Shown one piece after another: positions 9,763-18,107 of a DNA stretch of 64,000 nucleotides. A program made the position numbers and the translations under genes. Where the stretch lies: NCBI RefSeq assembly GCF_024721975.1, contig NZ_JANQBB010000001.1, forward strand, positions 186,001 to 250,000. Reading direction: 5' to 3'. The notes beneath the pieces were generated by a model. That model searched no databases, was not told the DNA's origin, and worked only from the letters and a program-made list of their open reading frames with translations. Within the stretch, counting starts at the first letter, position 1. The number at the start of each line of letters is the position of its first letter. The DNA is from Paenibacillus endoradicis. GTDB taxonomy: Bacteria > Bacillota > Bacilli > Paenibacillales > Paenibacillaceae.

Positions 9763-9776
9763 TTGAAAACGCTTCG
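9763..9776. promoter_or_regulatory. Candidate cre (CcpA-binding) site
   Basis: TTGAAAACGCTTCG matches the CcpA consensus WTGAAARCGYTTWNN at nearly every position. It lies about 155 bp upstream of the first importer permease. CcpA with Ser46-phosphorylated HPr represses such operons when glucose is plentiful; the HPr kinase gene is in this same window (35812). Site assignment is from consensus match only. Confidence 0.55.
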
Positions 9777-9928
9777 ATTTATATAAAAACCACTAATTAT
9801 TATGGCAAAAGTCATTTTTTGATATGATTTTATAGCAAATTTATATGGTGTTACCGTTTTTTTATATCAGCTATTATAAAGCTATCAACGAATCAGTTAT
9901 ATGGATCATTGTAGTAGGAGGAAGCCGG

Positions 9929-10888
9929 ATGAAAGAACAAACAACAAACATCACGACAGTTAATGGTGCAAGCAAGGGCAAAAGGTTTTGGCAAACGATG
10001 CTTCAACAAAAGTATTTATATCTAATGTCTATGCCATTTGTTATATGGGTCATTATTTTCAGTTACGTTCCGATTTGGGGATGGTTGATGGCCTTCCAAA
10101 ACTATAGACCTCGGAATTCAATTATGAATCAAGATTGGGTGGGTCTTAAACACTTTATTGAACTATTCACAGATGAGCGCTTTTACTTAGTGTTACGTAA
10201 CACCTTAGCAATGAGTTCAATGGGATTGATTGTTAGCTTTACAGTGCCCGTTATCTTTGCACTTTTACTTAATGAATTGCGTCAACAATTTTTCAAAAGA
10301 ACGATTCAAACGATCGCTTATCTACCTCACTTTGTATCTTGGGTAGTTGTATCAGGTATCGTTACGAAAATGCTATCTACGGATGGCGGTGCAATTAATG
10401 ATTTTCTAATTAGTTTACACATAATAGATCATCCGATTCAATTTATGGCTAAGGGAGAATGGTTCTGGTCAATCGTAACCATCTCAGATGCTTGGAAAGA
10501 AACAGGTTGGAACTCCATTATTTTCTTAGCTGCAATGTCTGGTATTGACCAGGAATTGTATGAAGCTTCAACAGTAGATGGTGCAGGACGCTTTAGAAAA
10601 ATGTGGCATATTACATTGCCAGGCATTAGAACGACATTTATGGTACTGTTCATACTTTCTATCGGTCACCTTGTTAGTATCGGCTTCGAGAAACAATTCT
10701 TACTCGGAAATCCGGTCGTCGTCGACTATGCGGAAGTCATAGACTTATACGCATTAAATTACGGTATTAATCTAAGTAGATATTCTTACGGTACTGCGAT
10801 TGGTATTTTCAACTCTGTAGTTAGTATCATTCTCGTATTCCTCGCGAACTATATTTACAAAAAGGTTACGAAAGAATCTATCATCTAG
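9929..10888 (+). CDS. Carbohydrate ABC transporter permease, LplB type
   Basis: 319 residues from ATG 9929, chosen because AGGAGGAAGCC sits just before it; an in-frame ATG at 9845 has no such site. Six predicted membrane helices. The EAA loop that docks on the ATPase is readable in its family form YEASTVDGAGRFRKMWHITL. It is the first subunit of a CUT1-type oligosaccharide importer; partners are the second permease (10904) and the lipoprotein (11898). No ATPase gene is in the window; such systems often share an MsmX-type ATPase encoded elsewhere. Confidence 0.93.
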   Translation: MKEQTTNITTVNGASKGKRFWQTMLQQKYLYLMSMPFVIWVIIFSYVPIWGWLMAFQNYRPRNSIMNQDWVGLKHFIELFTDERFYLVLRNTLAMSSMGLIVSFTVPVIFALLLNELRQQFFKRTIQTIAYLPHFVSWVVVSGIVTKMLSTDGGAINDFLISLHIIDHPIQFMAKGEWFWSIVTISDAWKETGWNSIIFLAAMSGIDQELYEASTVDGAGRFRKMWHITLPGIRTTFMVLFILSIGHLVSIGFEKQFLLGNPVVVDYAEVIDLYALNYGINLSRYSYGTAIGIFNSVVSIILVFLANYIYKKVTKESII

Positions 10889-10903
10889 AGGAGGAAATAT
10901 AAG

Positions 10904-11809
10904 ATGAGTTCAAATGCAAGCAAGCTTATGAAAAGAAGTGTAGGCGATAAAATATTCGACACAGTCAACGTGGTCATCATGTTGCTGGCTGGTATAATAA
11001 CACTTTATCCGTTCTTGAACGTTCTAGCCATTTCATTGAATGATTCCGTTGATACGGTACGCGGTGGAATAACGATTTTCCCACGCGAATTCACTTGGCA
11101 AAACTATCAAACTATTTTTGGTTATGAATCACTAGGTACTGGTCTTCGCAATACGTTAATTAGAACGATTCTAGGTACAGGTATTGGTGTACTTACCGCT
11201 TCGATGCTTGCTTACACACTTAGTCGTATTGATTTCCAAGCAAGAAAATGGTTGTCTCCAATGTTCGCAATGACAATGTACTTCTCAGGTGGTCTTATCC
11301 CAGGGTACATGCTGATGCGTCACCTTGGATTAATTGGTACATTCGAAGTGTACTTACTGCCTGCACTATTAAGTGTATGGAACGTATTTATCGTAAGATC
11401 TTACATCGATGGATTACCATTAGCACTACAAGAATCAGCTAAAATTGATGGTGCTAATGACTTAACGATTTTCTGGAAAATCATTTTACCTCTATGTACA
11501 CCAGTTCTTGCAACGATTGCCTTATTCATTGCAGTAGGTCACTGGAATGCATGGTTTGATACTTATCTTTACAATAGTCAGAAGCCACAATTTACGACAT
11601 TGCAGTATGAATTGATGAAAGTGCTTCAATCAACACAGTCATCTGCAAACTATCGAGATCCAAATGCACAACAAGCGATTGCCTCAGTATCTCCTGAGTC
11701 TATCCGAATGGCAATTACGATTGTAGTTACTGTTCCTATTTTATTCATCTATCCATTCTTACAACGTTATTTCGTAAAAGGAATGACATTAGGTGCAGTA
11801 AAAAGTTAA
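10904..11809 (+). CDS. Carbohydrate ABC transporter permease, YtcP type
   Basis: 301 residues and six predicted helices, with the EAA loop LQESAKIDGANDLTIFWKIIL and the C-terminal YPFLQRYFVKGMTLGAVKS typical of YtcP/LplC permeases. It starts 16 bp after the first permease behind GAGGAGG, so the two are co-translated and form the heterodimeric channel. Confidence 0.93.
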   Translation: MSSNASKLMKRSVGDKIFDTVNVVIMLLAGIITLYPFLNVLAISLNDSVDTVRGGITIFPREFTWQNYQTIFGYESLGTGLRNTLIRTILGTGIGVLTASMLAYTLSRIDFQARKWLSPMFAMTMYFSGGLIPGYMLMRHLGLIGTFEVYLLPALLSVWNVFIVRSYIDGLPLALQESAKIDGANDLTIFWKIILPLCTPVLATIALFIAVGHWNAWFDTYLYNSQKPQFTTLQYELMKVLQSTQSSANYRDPNAQQAIASVSPESIRMAITIVVTVPILFIYPFLQRYFVKGMTLGAVKS

Positions 11810-11826
11810 TTTTTCCTTGATATTGT

Positions 11827-11858
11827 CGAGATGCTTTTACAAACGTTCAAGCATCTCG
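11827..11858 (+). other. Intergenic hairpin between permease and binding-protein genes
   Basis: A 10-bp perfect stem, CGAGATGCTT (11827-11836) with AAGCATCTCG (11849-11858), and a 12-nt loop, with no T-run after it. Hairpins in this position commonly stabilise or divide the transcript so that the binding protein is made in excess; that role is inferred. Confidence 0.5.
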
Positions 11859-11897
11859 TAATATAATACACAGATAGATAAAGGGAGGCAGTTTCTA

Positions 11898-13601
11898 ATG
11901 AAGAAAGTAAAGATGGGTCTTAGCTTGTTGTTAATGATGACGATGTTATTTTTAGCAGCTTGCGGTAATAACAGCAATAGCACTAATACTCCTAGTACTA
12001 CTAATAACAGTACTTCTGGTTCGAGTGAAGCAACTCAAGAACCTATGACAATTAGTCTTGTATCTGGTGATGTGAATCCAGACTGGGACAAAAATCAAAG
12101 TGAAATTGGTAAAGTAATCAATGAAAAAACTGGTATTACTGTGGATGTACAATTCCCAGTTGGTGGTTCGGATGCAGATACATTCGCATTGATGGTTGCT
12201 AGTGATGAGTATCCAGATCTAGTAATGCCAAAAGGCAACACAAATAAATTGGTAGATGCTGGTGCGCTTCTTGACCTTCGTCCATTACTTGAAGAACATG
12301 CTCCTAACCTTATGAAAGTATATGGCGAATATCTTGATCGCCTTGTATACAGTTCTACTGACGATTCTATCTATACATTACCGCTTGATGGCGTTGGACA
12401 AACTTATTTTGAAGCTAGTGGTGGTTTCCAACTACAGCATCAAATATTAGAATCTCTTGGCTACCCAGAAATTAAAACTGTAGAAGATTATGAAAGCGCA
12501 ATTAAAACTTATATTGAGCAAAATCCAAAAACTGAAGATGGTCAACCTCGCCTAGGACTTTCCTTGAACGGTGGAGAATGGCAAATTCTTATCTCTGTAA
12601 CAAACCCTGCATTCTATGCAACAGGTGCGCCAGATGATGGTGAATACTATGTTAACCAAGAAAACTATGAAGTTATTATGCATTACCAACGCGCTGAAGA
12701 AAGAGAATACTTCCGTTGGTTGAACCATATGAATGATATCGGTCTACTTGATCCGGAATCCTTCGTCCAAAAATATGATCAATATAAAGCTAAAGTTGCT
12801 TCTGGTCGTGTACTAGGCCTAATCGATCAAGCTTGGGACTATCAAGAAGCAGAAAATGCTTTGAAAGCTGAAGGGAAAATTGATTCAACTTATGCACGTT
12901 TCCCTGTAACACTTGATGAAACATTCAAAGATGCATCATTCCAAGGTACTGGTTACATTGCTGGTTATGGCATTGGTATAACAATTGATGCAGAAGATCC
13001 AGTTCGTATTATTAAATACCTTGATTACTTAGCTTCTGATGAAGGTCAAGTACTTGTTAACTGGGGTATTGAAGGTGTTCACTATACAGTAGATGCTGAT
13101 GGTAAACGTTCAATTCCTGCTGAAGTACAAGATCGCAAAGCAAACGATGCGAGTAACTTCAGAAAAGAAACTGGTATCGGTAACTACTGGATGTCTGCAC
13201 GTTATGGCGATGGCGTTCTAGATCCTTCTGGTAACTACTATACGACTAACTTCCCTGATCAAATCGTAGCCGCATACTCAGATGCAGATAAGAAAACTCT
13301 TGCTGCTTATGGCGCGACAACGTACAAAGATCTATGGCCTGCTGATGATGAATTTGCAGAACGTGCATATGGTGCTGGTTGGACAATTAATTTCGATACA
13401 GCTTCTGATGCGAATGTTATCTTCCAAAAATCACAAGATTTGATGAAGAAATATATTCCACAAGCGATTCTTACTGACCCAGCTAATTTCGATAAAGTGT
13501 ATGATGAATTTATGGCTGAACTTGATAAAATCGGAGTTTCTAAAATGACAGATGAATATTCAAAATTAATTAAAGATCGTGTTGAAATGTGGTCTAACTA
13601 G
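11898..13601 (+). CDS. Extracellular solute-binding lipoprotein of the ABC importer
   Basis: 567 residues. The signal peptide ends in the lipobox LAAC, with the lipidated cysteine at C22, followed by a Ser/Thr/Asn-rich linker. The body is of the large LipO-type (family 1) sugar-binding class used with LplB/YtcP permeases. It should sit on the outer face of the membrane and hand an oligosaccharide to the permeases. It is 88 bp downstream of the second permease, with GGGAGG before the ATG. Ligand not determinable from sequence. Confidence 0.92.
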   Translation: MKKVKMGLSLLLMMTMLFLAACGNNSNSTNTPSTTNNSTSGSSEATQEPMTISLVSGDVNPDWDKNQSEIGKVINEKTGITVDVQFPVGGSDADTFALMVASDEYPDLVMPKGNTNKLVDAGALLDLRPLLEEHAPNLMKVYGEYLDRLVYSSTDDSIYTLPLDGVGQTYFEASGGFQLQHQILESLGYPEIKTVEDYESAIKTYIEQNPKTEDGQPRLGLSLNGGEWQILISVTNPAFYATGAPDDGEYYVNQENYEVIMHYQRAEEREYFRWLNHMNDIGLLDPESFVQKYDQYKAKVASGRVLGLIDQAWDYQEAENALKAEGKIDSTYARFPVTLDETFKDASFQGTGYIAGYGIGITIDAEDPVRIIKYLDYLASDEGQVLVNWGIEGVHYTVDADGKRSIPAEVQDRKANDASNFRKETGIGNYWMSARYGDGVLDPSGNYYTTNFPDQIVAAYSDADKKTLAAYGATTYKDLWPADDEFAERAYGAGWTINFDTASDANVIFQKSQDLMKKYIPQAILTDPANFDKVYDEFMAELDKIGVSKMTDEYSKLIKDRVEMWSN

Positions 13602-13625
13602 TCTCGATTATATGCTAATAGACAG

Positions 13626-13652
13626 AGAGCCCAGCAATGGGCTCTTTGTTAT
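13626..13652 (+). terminator. Weak terminator or attenuator before the GH42 gene
   Basis: Stem AGAGCCCA (13626-13633) with TGGGCTCT (13638-13645), loop GCAA, then TTGTTATATT. The T-run is broken, so read-through into the GH42 gene 31 bp further on is likely. Confidence 0.6.
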
Positions 13653-13682
13653 ATTCGTGAACATGATAAAGGAGAATGAAAC

Positions 13683-15707
13683 GTGATTAATAATAAATTA
13701 CCTAAAATGTGGTACGGTGGAGATTATAATCCTGAGCAATGGGATACGCCAACAATGGAGGAAGATATTCGCATGTTCAAGCTTGCGAATATAGACATTG
13801 CTACAGTGAATGTTTTTTCATGGGCATTAATACAACCAAGTGAAAACGAATATGATTTTTCAGGACTAGATCGTATTATTAAACGTTTGACAATGGATAA
13901 TGTATATATTTGTTTGGCGACAAGTACTGGTGCACATCCTGCTTGGATGGCACATCGTCATCCTGATGTTACTCGTGTGGATTATGATGGACGCAAACGG
14001 AAATTCGGAGGACGTCATAATTCATGTCCTAATAGTCCTACGTATCGCAAGTATTCACGTGAAATCGCCAGCAAACTATCAGAACGTTATGCTAACTATG
14101 AAGGGTTAGTTGTATGGCATATTTCTAATGAATATGGCGGGTATTGCTATTGTGTCAATTGTGCCGAAGCATTCCGTGGCTGGCTAAGCAATCGCTACGA
14201 AACAATTGAAGCTTTGAACAAAGCTTGGTATACGAACTTCTGGGGACATACGTTCTACGATTGGGCAGAGATTGTTCCACCGAACAGTTTAAGTGAAGAG
14301 TGGGCAGGTAATCGTACCAATTTCCAAACCATTTCATTGGATTATCGTCGTTTCCAATCTGATAGCTTACTTGAATGTTTCAAAATTGAATATGATGCAA
14401 TTCGGGAATTTTCCAAAAATGTTCAAATTACTACGAACTTAATGGGTACATATCCTGAACTTGATTATTTCAAGTGGGGCAAGGAGATGGATGTTGTTTC
14501 TTGGGATAACTATCCTTCGATAGACACTCCGGTTAGTTTCACTGCAATGTCTCATGCTTTAATGAGAGGTCTTAAGGGTGGGCAACCATTTATGTTAATG
14601 GAACAAACGCCTAGTCAGCAAAATTGGCAACCTTATAATTCTTTGAAACGTCCCGGTGTTATGCGCTTATGGAGCTATCAAGCAGTTGCTCATGGTGCAG
14701 ATACAGTTATGTTCTTCCAACTTAGACGCTCATTAGGTGCTTGTGAAAAATATCATGGTGCCGTAATTGAGCATGTTGGTCATGAACATACTCGTGTGTT
14801 TCGTGAGTGTGCAGATCTAGGCAAAGAGCTTGTGCAACTTGGGGATACATTACTTGATGCTAGACACCAATCTAAAGTGGGTATCGTGTTTGATTGGGAA
14901 AATCGATGGGCTCTTGATCTTACAAGTGGTCCTACGATAGATTTGAAGTATGTTGATCAAGTGCATAAGTATTACGACGCTTTCTTCCAACATAATATAC
15001 AAGCAGATATGATTAGCGTAGAAGAGCAATTCGAACGCTATGAAATTGTTGTAGCACCGGTAATATATATGATGAAACCAGGATTTGCTAAGAAAGTGGA
15101 GCAGTTTGTTGAAAAAGGCGGTACGTTCATTACAACGTTCTTCAGTGGTATCGTGAATGAAAATGATATTGTTACTACAGGGGGATATCCAGGGGAATTG
15201 CGCAAAGTATTGGGGGTATGGGCTGAAGAGATTGACGCCTTACTTCCAGGTCAATCGAATGAGATCGTCATGAATGATCAATATGGTCATATGAGTGGTC
15301 AATATCAATGCAATATTTTATGTGATTTGATTCATAGTGAAGGTGCTGAAGTACTTGCAACCTACGGTAGTGAGTTCTATAAAGGAATGCCAGTTCTTAC
15401 GAAAAATGAATTTGGAAACGGTCAAGCATGGTACGTTGCTAGTAGTGCTGATGCACAATTTTTATCTGACTTTGTGAAAACAGTTGCCGAAGAAAAAGGT
15501 ATTCATCCATTACTGAAGCCTGTAGCTGGGGTGGAAGTGACGGAGCGGATTAAAGACGGACAGGCATATCTATTTGTTCTGAATCATAATGCTCATGAAG
15601 TAACGATGGATTTAGGTGAGATACAAGGAACTGATCTACTAAGACAATCATTAGTACATGGGGAATTGCAACTGAGTGCCAAAGATGTGATGATTATTAA
15701 GAAATAA
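13683..15707 (+). CDS. GH42 beta-galactosidase
   Basis: 674 residues from GTG 13683 (AGGAGAATGAAAC before it). Family 42 features: YGGDYNPEQW near the start, acid/base E150 in HISNEYGG, nucleophile E307 in LMEQTPSQ, and Cys-rich positions around YCYCVNC compatible with the zinc site seen in some members. A trimerisation domain and a small C-terminal beta domain follow. No signal peptide, so cytoplasmic. It removes terminal beta-galactose from imported oligosaccharides; with GH95 and GH3 it makes a plausible stepwise dismantling set. The product is reported from sequence, not tested. Confidence 0.93.
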   Translation: MINNKLPKMWYGGDYNPEQWDTPTMEEDIRMFKLANIDIATVNVFSWALIQPSENEYDFSGLDRIIKRLTMDNVYICLATSTGAHPAWMAHRHPDVTRVDYDGRKRKFGGRHNSCPNSPTYRKYSREIASKLSERYANYEGLVVWHISNEYGGYCYCVNCAEAFRGWLSNRYETIEALNKAWYTNFWGHTFYDWAEIVPPNSLSEEWAGNRTNFQTISLDYRRFQSDSLLECFKIEYDAIREFSKNVQITTNLMGTYPELDYFKWGKEMDVVSWDNYPSIDTPVSFTAMSHALMRGLKGGQPFMLMEQTPSQQNWQPYNSLKRPGVMRLWSYQAVAHGADTVMFFQLRRSLGACEKYHGAVIEHVGHEHTRVFRECADLGKELVQLGDTLLDARHQSKVGIVFDWENRWALDLTSGPTIDLKYVDQVHKYYDAFFQHNIQADMISVEEQFERYEIVVAPVIYMMKPGFAKKVEQFVEKGGTFITTFFSGIVNENDIVTTGGYPGELRKVLGVWAEEIDALLPGQSNEIVMNDQYGHMSGQYQCNILCDLIHSEGAEVLATYGSEFYKGMPVLTKNEFGNGQAWYVASSADAQFLSDFVKTVAEEKGIHPLLKPVAGVEVTERIKDGQAYLFVLNHNAHEVTMDLGEIQGTDLLRQSLVHGELQLSAKDVMIIKK

Positions 15708-15726
15708 ATGAATTTATTAATTATAG

Positions 15727-15777
15727 CTGCTGGTATCTATTGATGGTATATCCATCAATAGATACCAGCAGTTTTTA
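15727..15777 (+). terminator. Strong intrinsic terminator after GH42
   Basis: A 20-bp perfect stem (15727-15746 with 15752-15771) starting CTGCTGGTATC, a 5-nt loop TATAT, then TTTTTATTT. It ends the carbohydrate locus. Confidence 0.95.
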
Positions 15778-15890
15778 TTTGAACTTTCATTGTAAGAGGA
15801 AGTTCAAAAAGTTGGCTTTGATAACGATGATAGGCATTGTAGACTAATCGGCATCGAATATACTCCGAACTTGGCAAGTCCAACAGTTTT
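15777..15890. repeat. MITE-like repeat, degenerate copy with a tandem-type junction
   Basis: A right-end piece TTTGAACTTTCATT is followed by GTAAGAGGA and then the left end AGTTCAAAAAGTTGGCTTTG, the same junction seen between units of the tandem array at 27.3 kb. The core text (ATAACGATG, AATCGGCATCGAATAT) is family-like; the right end of this unit is lost. The rest of the gap to 15970 shows nothing recognisable. Confidence 0.6.
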
Positions 15891-15969
15891 AATCATCTGG
15901 AGGACAATCAGTCAATTTTAATTACATAGAACTTGAAATTTTGTAAACAATATAACTAATCGTAAGTCA

Positions 15970-16167
15970 TCGCTTCGAAAGTTTTTTGTTTGCATAGAAG
16001 CAAATCAATGTAGTCGCTATATGTTTTAGCGTATGCTTCCGTATCAACTTTTCATTACGAACAGGTGGTTCATAGGAGCTATATGAAAAGTTTTAGATTA
16101 AGCTTTCGTAGTGACTTTTCATTACGAAGCTGTTGTTCAGAGGATGATATGAAAAGTTTTAGGAGGA
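15970..16167 (+). promoter_or_regulatory. Three tandem 5'-leader hairpin elements before spoVAC
   Basis: Unit 1 (about 15970-16028) is decayed and ends CTATATGTTTTAG. Unit 2 (16034-16096) has ACTTTTCAT paired with ATGAAAAGT and ends TTTTAGATTA. Unit 3 (16101-16166) has the same stem and ends TTTTAGGAGG, the Shine-Dalgarno of spoVAC. Each begins GCTTNCG. The same element occurs before six other genes in the window. The A/U-rich stem covaries between copies, so an RNA structure is likely; function unknown. Confidence 0.65.
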
Positions 16168-16172
16168 TTATT

Positions 16173-16667
16173 ATGAGCAAACCGAGTAAAAAAACTGTTA
16201 CAAAATATTCAAAGTCGAATATGAGTTCTAAAGAGTATCAAAGTTTCGCTAAAACACAAGAGCCTCCACGTACAGTACTTAAAAATTGTGTGATGGCGTT
16301 TCTCATTGGTGGAGCGATATGTACGCTTGGCCAAGGTGTCACAGAACTATATATGTACTTCTTCAAAATGACTTCTGAAGAAGCGAGTAACCCTACAGTA
16401 GCTACATTAATTCTTGTATCTGTTATTTTGACTTCGCTCGGAGTATATGACAAATTTGCGCAGGTCGCAGGCGCAGGTTCTGCAGTGCCAGTTACAGGTT
16501 TCGCAAATTCAATGGCTTCTGCTGCGATAGAACATCGCTCGGAAGGTTTCGTGCTTGGCGTTGGTGCTAATATGTTTAAGTTAGCAGGTTCAGTTATCGT
16601 ATTCGGAACGGTAGCAGCATTTTTTGTGGGAATAGCCTATATCGTACTAGGTATAGGGGGTCATTAA
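16173..16667 (+). CDS. spoVAC: Stage V sporulation protein AC
   Basis: 164 residues from ATG 16173, set by AGGAGG at 16161-16166; an in-frame upstream ATG (16065) lies within the leader repeat and would add a non-conserved tail. Several membrane helices with the conserved segments FLIGGAICTLGQG and AGAGSAVPVTGFANSMASAA. SpoVAC is an inner-membrane channel component that, with SpoVAD and SpoVAE, moves Ca2+-dipicolinate into the forespore and releases it on germination. The gene is 1 bp upstream of spoVAD. Normally made in the forespore under sigma-G. Confidence 0.96.
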   Translation: MSKPSKKTVTKYSKSNMSSKEYQSFAKTQEPPRTVLKNCVMAFLIGGAICTLGQGVTELYMYFFKMTSEEASNPTVATLILVSVILTSLGVYDKFAQVAGAGSAVPVTGFANSMASAAIEHRSEGFVLGVGANMFKLAGSVIVFGTVAAFFVGIAYIVLGIGGH

Positions 16668-16668
16668 T

Positions 16669-17685
16669 ATGTTACGAGGACAGCAGACTTGGTGGTTTGA
16701 GAAAGCTCCCAAAATAATTAGCACAGCTACAATTGTAGGACCGTTGGAAGGTCTAGGGCCTCTTTCGGATACTTTTGATGTCATTCATCCTGAATTGGAT
16801 ATGAATGAGAAGACATGGGAAAAAGCTGAACGTTCAATGCTTAATCAAGCGACACAAAAATCACTATCGAAAGCGAATTTGGATTCTTCTGATCTACAGA
16901 TCTATGTAGGAGGAGACTTACTTAATCAAATCATTACGAATAGCTTTGTTGCTCGGGAGTTAGCTATCCCTTACTTAGGTGTTTTTGGTGCTTGCTCCAC
17001 TTCAATGGAATCTTTAGCTATCGTAGCGCAACTAGTCAGTAGCGGTGCTGTGAAATATGGGATGGCAGCTACTAGTAGCCATAATGCTACTGCTGAGAAA
17101 CAATTCAGGTATCCAACGGAGTATGGTGCGCAAAAACCACCTACAGCACAAAATACAATTACTGGATCAGGTGCAGCGATTGTTAGCTTGCAAGGAAAAG
17201 GACCTAGTATTGAAGCGGCTACCATTGGTAAAGTCATTGATCTCGGCATTACTGATCCTTTCAATATGGGCGCTGCTATGGCTCCAGCTGCGGTAGATAC
17301 CATTATTGCTCATTTCAATGATCTAAATCGAACGCCTCTTGATTATGATCTTATTATTACTGGTGATCTGGCGAGTGTGGGGCATCCTATTGCCAAAGAG
17401 TTATTACTGAAGGAAGGTGTACCAATCAATCAAACTTGTTTTGATGATTGTGGTCTTAGAATTTACGATATTGAGCAGCAAGATGTACAGGCAGGTGGTT
17501 CAGGTGCGGGCTGTTCAGCGGTCATTACTTACGGTCAAATTATACAACAACTTACAGAAGGTAAATTAAAACGAGTGTTAATCGTTGCAACGGGTGCGTT
17601 GATGTCACCGATTTCCTTCCAACAAGGTGATACAATTCCTTGTATAGCTCATGCCGTTGCATTGAAAGGAATGGGGGTAGAGTAA
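16669..17685 (+). CDS. spoVAD: Stage V sporulation protein AD
   Basis: 338 residues with a thiolase/ketoacyl-synthase-like fold (FGACSTSMESLAI, GSGAAIVSLQG, GGSGAGCSAVITYG). SpoVAD is the soluble subunit that binds dipicolinic acid at the outer face of the spore inner membrane. GGGGG precedes the ATG, which follows spoVAC by 1 bp. The length and motifs are normal for the family. Confidence 0.97.
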   Translation: MLRGQQTWWFEKAPKIISTATIVGPLEGLGPLSDTFDVIHPELDMNEKTWEKAERSMLNQATQKSLSKANLDSSDLQIYVGGDLLNQIITNSFVARELAIPYLGVFGACSTSMESLAIVAQLVSSGAVKYGMAATSSHNATAEKQFRYPTEYGAQKPPTAQNTITGSGAAIVSLQGKGPSIEAATIGKVIDLGITDPFNMGAAMAPAAVDTIIAHFNDLNRTPLDYDLIITGDLASVGHPIAKELLLKEGVPINQTCFDDCGLRIYDIEQQDVQAGGSGAGCSAVITYGQIIQQLTEGKLKRVLIVATGALMSPISFQQGDTIPCIAHAVALKGMGVE

Positions 17686-18036
17686 ATGATTTATTTTTGG
17701 GCTTTTGTCGTTGGTGGTGCGATTTGTGTAATTGGACAATTGATGTTTGATGTTATGAAATTAACACCTGCTCATACGATGGCAACACTCGTTGTAGTAG
17801 GAGCGATTGTAGATGGACTTGGTTGGTACGAACCATTAGTCGAATTTGCTGGAGCAGGAGCAACGGTCCCAATTACGAGTTTTGGTAATGCGCTGGTACA
17901 TGGTGCGTTAACTGAGTTATATGATGTAGGGTGGATAGGCGTTATATCTGGTATTTTCAAAGTAACGAGTGCCGGTATCTCAGCTGCGATCATATTCTCC
18001 TTTTTAGCAGCGCTATTTGTGAAACCGAAAGGATAA
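17686..18036 (+). CDS. spoVAE: Stage V sporulation protein AE (SpoVAEb type)
   Basis: 116 residues with the hydrophobic segments IYFWAFVVGGAICVIGQLMFD and AGAGATVPITSFGNALVHGA, homologous in layout to SpoVAC. It is a membrane subunit of the dipicolinate channel. The ATG follows the spoVAD stop directly and the operon ends at a strong terminator, so only the C-D-Eb core is present here, without spoVAA, AB or AF. Confidence 0.96.
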   Translation: MIYFWAFVVGGAICVIGQLMFDVMKLTPAHTMATLVVVGAIVDGLGWYEPLVEFAGAGATVPITSFGNALVHGALTELYDVGWIGVISGIFKVTSAGISAAIIFSFLAALFVKPKG

Positions 18037-18052
18037 TCGTTGAACATAGTAG

Positions 18053-18107
18053 AAGGCTTTCACCGATTTTCGCGTTTACTGCGAAAGTCGGTGAAAGCCT
18101 TTTTTAC
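18053..18107 (+). terminator. Strong intrinsic terminator after spoVAE
   Basis: A 21-bp stem (18053-18073 with 18081-18101, one G-U pair) starting AAGGCTTTCACCG, a 7-nt loop, then TTTTT. Confidence 0.95.
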
